A stretch of 64,000 bases of DNA from Bacteroidales bacterium (lineage in GTDB: Bacteria; Bacteroidota; Bacteroidia; Bacteroidales; Prolixibacteraceae): positions 1 through 64,000 of the forward strand of contig JAAYAG010000087.1 of assembly GCA_012719495.1 (NCBI GenBank), in the 5' to 3' direction. Within the stretch, counting starts at the first letter, position 1; every line of letters starts with the position of its first letter. The notes beneath the pieces are model-generated. The model did not search any database. It was not told where the DNA came from and worked only from the letters and a program-made list of their open reading frames with translations. This document shows, in pieces, positions 34,589-41,702 of this stretch. The translations under genes and the position numbers were made by a program.

Positions 34589-35752
34589 TTACAAATTTTG
34601 AAAGTAGCTTTTCAAAAAGTCTGGAAACGAGCACACCCGAATATTTTCCTTCATCAAAAAATCGTCGGACGAAGGTGTAATTACATAATTAACAGGCGAT
34701 TTTAAATCTTCGAACGCCTGATAATTACCTTTCGAGAGTTGTGGCGAGTTGGAATATTTAACTTCGGCCGTAGCTACAACCGTTAATCCTCGGGCAAAAA
34801 CCAAATCGACTTCGGCTCCGTGATGGGTACGGTAAAAATAAAGGTCAATCTCCTCGGGTTTCACTGCCATCACCTGATTGAACACGAACGATTCCCACGA
34901 ACTGCCAATTATGGGGTTGCCCGAAAGCGAAACAAAGTCGTTCACCCCCAACAAATGGTGCAAAATACCGGTATCGGTAAGGAAAACCTTAGGAGTTTTC
35001 ACCAAACGCTTCGAGATGTTCCAATGAAACGGGTGCAGGCTTTTCAACAAAAAAGCATCTTCCAGAAAATCGACATAACGCTTGGCCGTTGGGGTTGTAA
35101 TTCCCAGCGAGTTGCCAATGGTGGTGGCGTTTAGCAATTGTCCGTTTAGGTGCGCCATCATGGTCCACAAGTTGCGGATTACCTTGGGCGAAGCATTCAG
35201 TCCCAATTGCAGCAAATCGCGGTTCAGGTAGGTACTGATGAAATTTTCCATCCAACGGCGCGCAAGATTCGGTTTATCGGTAAAAAGCATATTGGGAAAA
35301 CCACCTTTCAGCCACAAATCGTTTTGCGAAACCGTATCCGGAATTTCGGTAAGGCCAATGGGGAAAAGCTGATGATAGGCAATGCGCCCGGCCAACGATT
35401 CCGACGAATCGCGGATTAACTCGGGAGATGCAGAACCTAAAAGCAAAAAACGGGCGGGCACCCGATGCTGATCAACCAAGCCCCGGATAAGCGGATACAA
35501 CTCCTTTTTTAGTTGTACTTCGTCAATCACCACCAAATGATCGGCATGTTGCGAAAGGAACAATTCGGCATCGTTCAGCTTGAACAAATCCGACTGGATT
35601 TCCAAATCAAGATAAAGCGTAGGCTTATCCACTTGTTTCATAATCTGTTTGGCCAAGGTGGTTTTTCCCACTTGTCGAGGCCCCACAATGGAAACAACTG
35701 GAAAAAAACTCAACGAATCGTTGATGTCGGCAATTATTCTTCGATCAATCAT
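34589..35752 (-). CDS. AAA ATPase with DUF4143 domain
   Basis: 387 aa. AAA_14-type ATPase core with Walker A GPRQVGKTT, Walker B HLVVIDEVQ and a sensor-like LLGSASPEL; C-terminal DUF4143 with a winged-helix-like TAKRYVDFLEDAFL and a nuclease-like EVDLVF...AEVKYS pair reminiscent of the PD-(D/E)xK fold. The family is abundant in Bacteroidota, often acquired horizontally, and has no settled function. It stands alone, divergent from the ABC export operon, with an inverted repeat just upstream. Confidence 0.88.
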   Translation of the reverse strand: MIDRRIIADINDSLSFFPVVSIVGPRQVGKTTLAKQIMKQVDKPTLYLDLEIQSDLFKLNDAELFLSQHADHLVVIDEVQLKKELYPLIRGLVDQHRVPARFLLLGSASPELIRDSSESLAGRIAYHQLFPIGLTEIPDTVSQNDLWLKGGFPNMLFTDKPNLARRWMENFISTYLNRDLLQLGLNASPKVIRNLWTMMAHLNGQLLNATTIGNSLGITTPTAKRYVDFLEDAFLLKSLHPFHWNISKRLVKTPKVFLTDTGILHHLLGVNDFVSLSGNPIIGSSWESFVFNQVMAVKPEEIDLYFYRTHHGAEVDLVFARGLTVVATAEVKYSNSPQLSKGNYQAFEDLKSPVNYVITPSSDDFLMKENIRVCSFPDFLKSYFQNL

Positions 35753-35794
35753 GACCTTATGCTTTAAATTTTCATTACAAATATAGTAATTTAT

Positions 35795-35831
35795 CCGTGA
35801 AATTCTAAATTTGATTTTTAATATTTCACGG
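35795..35831. promoter_or_regulatory. Inverted repeat upstream of the DUF4143 ATPase gene
   Basis: Perfect 9-bp arms CCGTGAAAT (35795-35803) and ATTTCACGG (35823-35831) separated by 19 nt, 43 nt upstream of the ATPase start. Position and symmetry fit an operator, possibly autoregulatory. It could instead affect the divergent ABC operon, but the candidate activator boxes for that operon begin 20 nt further on. Confidence 0.4.
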
Positions 35832-35849
35832 TAATATGAATTTCATTGT

Positions 35850-35888
35850 CGTCAACTTATTTTACACCCAGTGTATATTTTTTTTACA
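35850..35888 (+). promoter_or_regulatory. Paired activator boxes upstream of the ABC operon
   Basis: Two 17-nt boxes of the form nGTn-N9-TACA: 35850-35866 (CGTC...TACA) and 35872-35888 (TGTA...TACA), 22 nt apart centre to centre, i.e. about two helical turns. The same pair, with the same spacing and the same distance to the -24 GG, precedes tolC (61673-61711). Best explanation: binding sites of the NtrC-type regulator encoded at 60197-61561. Confidence 0.6.
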
Positions 35889-35939
35889 GTTGAATGTGGA
35901 ATATTTTAAATGACAACTGAATATCAATACATTTACTTC

Positions 35940-35956
35940 TTGGCATTGTGCTTGTA
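35940..35956 (+). promoter_or_regulatory. Candidate sigma-54 promoter of the ABC operon
   Basis: TTGGCATTGTGCTTGTA: -24 element TTGGCA with GG at 35942-35943 and -12 element TTGT, exactly 12 nt between the first G of GG and the G of the -12 box. The -12 C is replaced by T. A start about 12 nt on (near 35967) would give a 17-nt leader before the ATPase ATG. It aligns without a gap to the tolC promoter. Confidence 0.6.
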
Positions 35957-35983
35957 AAACCACATCAAAATAAATGAACGATT

Positions 35984-36658
35984 ATGATTATACTTAAAAA
36001 CATTTTCAAATACTACGACAACAAGTTTCAGCGCACATTCGTACTGAAAGATGTAAACCTTACCATAAAAGAAGGTGAATTTGTATCCATTATGGGCCCC
36101 AGCGGTGCCGGAAAATCGACGTTGCTCAACATCATTGGCATGCTGGATGAGCCAAACGAAGGCGAATACTTTTTCCTCGAGCAGCCTGCACATCAGTTAA
36201 ATGAAAAGAAGAAAACAGAGTTTCACCGAAACTATGTGGGCTTCATTTTTCAGGCTTTTCACCTGATTGATGAGATGACCGTGGCTGAAAACATTGAAAC
36301 ACCATTGATTTACAAAGGCGTAAAAAGCCGCGACCGTCAAGCCATGGTGGCCGATATGCTCGACCGTTTCAATATGGTGGCCAAAAAAGACTTGTTCCCA
36401 GCCCAACTCTCGGGCGGACAACAACAATTGGTCGGCATTGCCCGTGCCATTGTGGGCAAACCAAAACTGCTTTTGGCCGATGAACCTACCGGAAACTTAC
36501 ATTCCGATCAGGGAAAAGAGATCATGAAGCTATTACAAAAATTAAACGAAGAAGGAATTACCATCATTCAGGTTACACACAACGAAGAATTTGCCAACTA
36601 CGGAAAACGGATTATCCGCATTGCCGATGGATTGATTTCAAGCGACACAAAGCTTTAG
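35984..36658 (+). CDS. ABC transporter ATPase (MacB/LolD type)
   Basis: 224-aa nucleotide-binding subunit, the only ATPase in the export locus. Walker [10 protein letters not shown] (residues 38-46), Q-loop in [10 protein letters not shown], signature LSGGQ (142-146), Walker [12 protein letters not shown]-loop THNEEFA. The residue after LSGGQQQ, normally Arg in this family (QQQRVAIAR), is Leu149. MacB/LolD-type ATPases power mechanotransmission permeases that move substrate from periplasm or inner-membrane leaflet outward. It heads the operon of nine permease genes, so one ATPase presumably serves all of them. Confidence 0.93.
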   Translation: MIILKNIFKYYDNKFQRTFVLKDVNLTIKEGEFVSIMGPSGAGKSTLLNIIGMLDEPNEGEYFFLEQPAHQLNEKKKTEFHRNYVGFIFQAFHLIDEMTVAENIETPLIYKGVKSRDRQAMVADMLDRFNMVAKKDLFPAQLSGGQQQLVGIARAIVGKPKLLLADEPTGNLHSDQGKEIMKLLQKLNEEGITIIQVTHNEEFANYGKRIIRIADGLISSDTKL

Positions 36659-36689
36659 ATTTATATTGATTAGATTAGTTTTTAGTGAG

Positions 36690-36744
36690 TTAATTCTTGT
36701 CCTTCCTTAATATTGATTTACAAAACGGAAGGTACAAGAATTAA
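36690..36744 (+). terminator. Long intercistronic hairpin between ATPase and permease 1
   Basis: TTAATTCTTGT-CCTTCC (36690-36706) pairs with GGAAGGT-ACAAGAATTAA (36727-36744) with a single bulge: about 17 bp. It is not followed by a U run. In the 132-nt gap it could set an ATPase-to-permease expression ratio by partial termination or 3'-end protection. Confidence 0.45.
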
Positions 36745-36790
36745 GCTGAGACAAAAGACAAACAAGCAGTCAAAAAAATAAAATTTAGCC

Positions 36791-39118
36791 ATGAAAACCA
36801 TTTTATTGACATTTCGAAAACTGCGCAAAAACAAAGCGGCCACTTCGCTCGGATTAGCCGGGCTGGTCGTGGGACTGGTTTGTGTCATCTACATTTTCTT
36901 TTGGGTTACCGACGAAACCAGCTACGACCGATTCCATGAAAACATCGACCGCATTTTTGTGGTACATGCCTACCTCGAAGGCGACAAACAAGAGGTTCCC
37001 TTTGGAGGTTGTCCCCCCGCAGTAGCCCCTTCGTTGGTCAACGAGTATCCCGAGGTGGAAAGCGTTTGCCGCTACATGCCCGGTCAATATTTCGAACACC
37101 TGGTTGCTTTTGGCACCCAAAAGAATATGTTGAAGACCAGCTATGCCGACCCTTCGTTGTTCGACATCTTTACAATCCCGTTTGTTTACGGCAGCAAAGG
37201 CACTCCCGGCGATCCAAACCAAATTGTGCTGACCCAAACAACTGCCTCGCGCTACTTTGGAGATGAAAACCCCGTGGGCAAAATTGTACGTTTCAACAAC
37301 AACATCGACATGACCGTAGCCGGGGTTATTAAAGACCTTCCGCACAACACCTTCCTAAAGTTCGATGCTGTTGTGCCCCTCGAAATCATGAAAAAAACAT
37401 GGGAACAGGAAAACATTTTGGACACCTGGTACAACAATAGTTTTGCAACCTTTGGCCTGTTGAAATCGCCCGATAGCTTCGACAAAATTGCGGCGGGCAT
37501 TACCAAACGCATCCAAAAAGAAATGCCCGAATCGACCAACTTCCTCAGGGCCTATCGGTTTGAAGACGGGCACTTGTACGAAGAGAAAAATATTCGCAAC
37601 GTTAAAATATTCAGTTTGATTGGTTTATTGGTTTTATTGGCCGCAACCCTTAACTTCATCAACCTTACCACCGCCCGATCGACCAAGCAAGCCAAGGAAA
37701 CCGGGCTTCGTAAATCGATTGGGGCAACGCGTGCCAATATCATCCGCCTCATTTATTCCGATGTGGCCATCGTTTGTTTCATGGCTTTTACAGCTGCGCT
37801 GTTGCTCGCATTCATCGGCCTGCCATTTTTCAACAACCTTATTGGCAAGCAAATTCTGTTCACATCGCTGTTCTCGCCCATTCCGTTCAGCATTTTCATA
37901 GGCATCTATTTGCTAACAGTTTTGCTGGCTGGTAGCTATCCCGCATTTTTCCTTTCGTCGTTTTCGGTAAGCGAAACGCTCAAATCGAGCTTTCACTCGG
38001 TTAAGAACAAAGGATTTATGCGGAATGCACTGATCGTAACCATTTTTGCAGTATCGATCGCCTTGCTGACCTCAACGCTCATCATCAGCAAACAAACGAT
38101 GTTTTTGCAAAATATGGACATGGGGTTCAACAAAGAACAATTGATGTATATCACCCTCGACGGCCAACTAAGAGAAAAAGCAAAAACACTAAAGGACGAA
38201 ATCAAACGCTCGCCCGAGGTTCTTTCAGCCTCAATAACCCAATTCTTACCCGTTAATATTGGGAGCAATGGTGAAGGTTGGAACTGGGAAGGGAAAGATC
38301 CAAACTTTAAATTGCTGGTTTCAAACTACGAAACCGATGAAGACTTTTTAGCAACCGTTGAAGCCAAACTCCTCGAAGGCAACTTTTTCAGTAGCGATCG
38401 CCAAGGTATCGTAATCAACAAAGCTTTTGCTGACGCCATTGGCTGGTCGAGTTTCGAAGGAAAAACACTGAATGCTTACGGACAGGATCGCCAAGTGGTT
38501 GGGGTGATCGAAAACATTCAATACAATTCGCTGGCCGAAACATGCCGCCCCATGGCCATTTCGAATATCGGCAATTGGGCAACCCGCTATTTGATTGTGC
38601 GCACCAATACCGATCATTATGAACAGACCATCCACACAATGAAGCAGATCTGTGAACGAATTGAGCCGAACTTTCCCTTTAAGTATGGCTTTGTGGACGA
38701 TGAATTTGCGAAGCTTGTAGAAACAGAATCGAACCTGAAACGTTTGGTTGGCATCTTTTCGGCATTTGCAATGGTCGTATTGTGTTTGGGTCTGTTGGGA
38801 GTTATCATGTTCCTGACCGAACAAAAAACCAAAGAGATTGGTGTACGGAAATGCCTGGGCGAAAGGGTGTCGTCGATCATTCTCACCCTGCTGAAACCTT
38901 TCGTATTCTCGGGGCTCATAGCCAGTGTGTTTGCCGTGCCTGCAACGTGGTTCCTGATGAACCGCTGGCTGCAAAACTACACCAACCGCATCGATTTGAA
39001 TGTGTGGATATTTGCCCTGTCGATTGTCTTTGCCATTCTCATTGCAGTTGTTACAGTAAGCTGGCAAAGCTGGCGTGCAGCAACACGAAATCCTGTGGAA
39101 AGTTTGAGATACGAATAA
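36791..39118 (+). CDS. ABC permease 1 (double FtsX/MacB-type)
   Basis: 775 aa with about eight membrane helices in two matching halves: TM1 (about 18-42), a MacB-PCD extracytoplasmic domain (43-275), TM2-TM4 (about 276-395); then TM5 (about 418-440), a second extracytoplasmic domain (to about 655) and TM6-TM8. The start of the first domain carries the family motif SYDRFHENIDRIF. Each chain thus looks like an internal pseudodimer of the 4-TM MacB permease. Its C-terminal 100 residues (KCLGERVSSIILTLLKP...) differ from permeases 2-7, apart from the last segment VSWQSWRAATRNPVESLRYE. Confidence 0.9.
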   Translation: MKTILLTFRKLRKNKAATSLGLAGLVVGLVCVIYIFFWVTDETSYDRFHENIDRIFVVHAYLEGDKQEVPFGGCPPAVAPSLVNEYPEVESVCRYMPGQYFEHLVAFGTQKNMLKTSYADPSLFDIFTIPFVYGSKGTPGDPNQIVLTQTTASRYFGDENPVGKIVRFNNNIDMTVAGVIKDLPHNTFLKFDAVVPLEIMKKTWEQENILDTWYNNSFATFGLLKSPDSFDKIAAGITKRIQKEMPESTNFLRAYRFEDGHLYEEKNIRNVKIFSLIGLLVLLAATLNFINLTTARSTKQAKETGLRKSIGATRANIIRLIYSDVAIVCFMAFTAALLLAFIGLPFFNNLIGKQILFTSLFSPIPFSIFIGIYLLTVLLAGSYPAFFLSSFSVSETLKSSFHSVKNKGFMRNALIVTIFAVSIALLTSTLIISKQTMFLQNMDMGFNKEQLMYITLDGQLREKAKTLKDEIKRSPEVLSASITQFLPVNIGSNGEGWNWEGKDPNFKLLVSNYETDEDFLATVEAKLLEGNFFSSDRQGIVINKAFADAIGWSSFEGKTLNAYGQDRQVVGVIENIQYNSLAETCRPMAISNIGNWATRYLIVRTNTDHYEQTIHTMKQICERIEPNFPFKYGFVDDEFAKLVETESNLKRLVGIFSAFAMVVLCLGLLGVIMFLTEQKTKEIGVRKCLGERVSSIILTLLKPFVFSGLIASVFAVPATWFLMNRWLQNYTNRIDLNVWIFALSIVFAILIAVVTVSWQSWRAATRNPVESLRYE

Positions 39119-39242
39119 CCTCCCAACCCACTGAGGGGGGCTTAAAACTACACAATTGGGAAATTCATGCATTGAAGTGAAAAAAAGGAATAAACGTAAA
39201 TAACAATATACAGAAAACTTAACTCCCCCATTAGGGCAGGGT
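39119..39242. repeat. GC-rich short repeats between permeases 1 and 2
   Basis: The 138-nt gap contains CCAACCCACTGAGGGGGGC (about 39123-39141) and AACTCCCCCATTAGGGCAGGGT (39221-39242). The second is, inverted, nearly the same as ACCCTGCCCCTAAGGGGGG at 41632-41651 after permease 2, so permease 2 is bracketed by an inverted pair (about 18 of 21 positions). These resemble small intergenic palindromic repeats common in Bacteroidota. Confidence 0.45.
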
Positions 39243-39256
39243 AAAACAGATTAACC

Positions 39257-41629
39257 ATGCAAAATATTTTCAAATCAACCTACCGAAATTTTATCCGTAA
39301 ACCGGCAACCAACCTGATCAATCTGGTTGGTCTGGCCGTTAGCCTAGCTTTGGTCGTCATCCTCTCGGTTTACTCGTACAGCGAACTGACCACCGACAGT
39401 CAGCATAAAAATGGCGACCGGGTTTATTTGTACTCCGACCTCGTGAATGGCCGGATTAATGCACCAGCTATGTTGAAAACCCAAATCGACCTGACTATTC
39501 CCGAAGTGGAATCGACAGTAACAGTGGGCGGTCCGTGGGACAATCCTGTTTTTCAGGTCGAAGGTCGCGACCCGATTGCGTCGGATATTATTACCGCTGA
39601 TCCCGATTTCTTTAAGCTCTTCACCTACGAGGCCATTGAAGGAAATTTGACCACGGCACTAAACGACCCTATGACCGTTGTGCTAACCAAGCCTCTGGCT
39701 GATAAATTGTTTGGCAAAGGATCAGTCGTCGGAAAAACAGTTAAAATCGACAATAAGAATTCACTTACAGTTTCGGCTGTTATAAAAGTTCCTCAGGTAA
39801 AAAGCACATTGTCGTTCAACGCGATAACCTCCAATGCTTCCAGAAAAGCCATTTACCCCAACCCGGAAGAATTCGAAAGATGGGACTATCGAAATTTCCA
39901 ATTGTTTGTGCTTTTGAAACAAGGTACAAATGCGGATGACGTATCGAATCGAATCTCAACGTTGTTCCCCGACTACGACAAGTATAAAGAAAACTACGAT
40001 TTACTGAAACTGAACCCGATAGAACAGGTATATTTTTCAAAATTTAGGCTTTATGGCAGTACTTACCTGAAACATGGCGACAAAACGAAGGTTATGATTC
40101 TGCTGCTGGTAGCAGCCCTGGTTTTGATTATCGCGTTGGTCAACTTCATCAACATTTCGTCGTCGCAATGGTCCGAAAAAATAAAGCAAACGGTTGTACT
40201 AAAAGTAATTGGCGCCGACAGAACGTCGATATTAAAAGGGGCACTTGGCGAGGCGTTTATTCTGTTCCTTTTGTCCCTTCTTTTGGCAATCCTGTTCGTT
40301 CTGCTTTTGTACCCTTTTGTAAGAAACTTTACAGGAATCAGTTTTAGTGCGTCATTACTCTATAAACCTTTGTTTTTGTTTGTTTCGGTTGGCGGTGTAT
40401 TTTTGTTAAGTCTGATTTTCAGCCTGATTCCTGCTATGCGAATTTCGTCGTCAAAAGCAGTCGATAACCTGAAAAAGTCAATTGATTCCCGAAATTCCAA
40501 GTCGGTTTCCAGAGGAATATTGGTGACTACCCAATTTACAATAGCCATTGTGCTGATTGCCTTTACGGTACTGGTACAAAAACAAGTTGATTTTGGAAGC
40601 AGTAACTTCGGGTTCGACAAAGAAAACGTGATAGGTATAAAACTCACTCCTCAGTTAATGGAGAAAAAGGATGTGCTGAAAAAGCTCATTCAGGACAACC
40701 CAAATACAGGCAAAGTTTCATTTACACAGTATTTTCCGGGCAAGCTAAACGAACACTGGTCCAGACCCCAGGTTATAAACGGAGAAAAGAAGCAGTTTGG
40801 CTTCGATACATTCAATGGCGATGCCAATTTGCTGTCGATTCTTAGTTTGCAATTGGTTGAAGGCCGCTTTTATTCGGATGATTTGGCTACAGATTCAAAA
40901 AAAATGGTAGTGAACGAAACCTTTGTCCGCGAGCATAAAATGGAAAATCCTGTCGGGACAAAATTAGCCATGGGTTCTGGCGAAAATTCTCCGCTTTCTG
41001 AGATTGTGGGAGTTGTGAAAGATTTTCATTATAAGCATGCCAACATTCCTATTGGTTCACTGATCATTAAAAATGACACGTACGTTTCCTATTGTCTGGT
41101 CACGGTTTCCACAAGCAACTTTAAATCGCTCAGTAGCTTTGTACAATACGTTAAAAATGAAACCAGCAAACTTTCACCAACTTTCCCGGTCGAGGTTAGT
41201 TTCCTCGATCAGGCGATTGAAAACCTCTACCAATCCGAAATTCAGTTCAGGCGGACATTTACGCTTTTTGCCGGATGTGCCATTGTAATTTGTTGCCTGG
41301 GCATTTTTGCCATGTCGATGTTTGCCTGCCAGCGGCGGATAAAGGAAGTCGGCATCCGCAAGGTGAATGGTGCCAAAGTTTCGGAGGTACTGGCCATGCT
41401 GAACAAAGACTTTGTGAAATGGGTCGCTATTGCTTTTATAATTGCAACGCCCATTGCCTGGTACTTCATGAACAAGTGGCTGGAAAGTTTTGCTTGCAAA
41501 ACCGAGCTCAGTTGGTGGATATTTGCATTGGCCGGATTAATGGCAATGGGAATTGCGCTGCTGACAGTGAGCTGGCAAAGCTGGCGAGCGGCTATAAGGA
41601 ACCCGGTGGAAAGTTTGAGGTATGAATAA
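39257..41629 (+). CDS. ABC permease 2 (double FtsX/MacB-type)
   Basis: 790 aa, same eight-helix, two-ectodomain plan as permease 1. TM1 is NLINLVGLAVSLALVVILSVYS and is followed by TTDSQHKNGDRVYLY, a weak form of the FHEN-DRIY motif. The C-terminal tail from KEVGIRKVNGAKVSEVLAML onward is almost the same as in permeases 3-7, and a 48-nt stretch (41417-41464) is identical to 43893-43940 in permease 3. GC-rich repeats flank the gene on both sides. One Cys (SFACKTELSWW) replaces the Tyr found in the other homogenised tails. Confidence 0.9.
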   Translation: MQNIFKSTYRNFIRKPATNLINLVGLAVSLALVVILSVYSYSELTTDSQHKNGDRVYLYSDLVNGRINAPAMLKTQIDLTIPEVESTVTVGGPWDNPVFQVEGRDPIASDIITADPDFFKLFTYEAIEGNLTTALNDPMTVVLTKPLADKLFGKGSVVGKTVKIDNKNSLTVSAVIKVPQVKSTLSFNAITSNASRKAIYPNPEEFERWDYRNFQLFVLLKQGTNADDVSNRISTLFPDYDKYKENYDLLKLNPIEQVYFSKFRLYGSTYLKHGDKTKVMILLLVAALVLIIALVNFINISSSQWSEKIKQTVVLKVIGADRTSILKGALGEAFILFLLSLLLAILFVLLLYPFVRNFTGISFSASLLYKPLFLFVSVGGVFLLSLIFSLIPAMRISSSKAVDNLKKSIDSRNSKSVSRGILVTTQFTIAIVLIAFTVLVQKQVDFGSSNFGFDKENVIGIKLTPQLMEKKDVLKKLIQDNPNTGKVSFTQYFPGKLNEHWSRPQVINGEKKQFGFDTFNGDANLLSILSLQLVEGRFYSDDLATDSKKMVVNETFVREHKMENPVGTKLAMGSGENSPLSEIVGVVKDFHYKHANIPIGSLIIKNDTYVSYCLVTVSTSNFKSLSSFVQYVKNETSKLSPTFPVEVSFLDQAIENLYQSEIQFRRTFTLFAGCAIVICCLGIFAMSMFACQRRIKEVGIRKVNGAKVSEVLAMLNKDFVKWVAIAFIIATPIAWYFMNKWLESFACKTELSWWIFALAGLMAMGIALLTVSWQSWRAAIRNPVESLRYE

Positions 41630-41631
41630 AC

Positions 41632-41658
41632 ACCCTGCCCCTAAGGGGGGGGCTGGGA
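41632..41658. repeat. GC-rich short repeat after permease 2
   Basis: ACCCTGCCCCTAAGGGGGG and following GCTGGGA just after the permease 2 stop; inverse match to 39221-39242. Could also form a short CCCC/GGGG hairpin. Confidence 0.4.
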
Positions 41659-41702
41659 ACTGCCAAAAATAAAGACTTGAAAATATTTAAAACAGATGAT
41701 AT

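Noticed and set aside
34424-34705. 93-codon plus-strand frame in the intergenic region before the DUF4143 gene.
   Set aside because: It overlaps the DUF4143 gene on the other strand, has no recognisable domains and looks like chance.
36659-36790. A further activator box (TTTACA half) in the ATPase-permease 1 gap.
   Set aside because: Only the TTTACA half is present; no partner box and no sigma-54 promoter follows.
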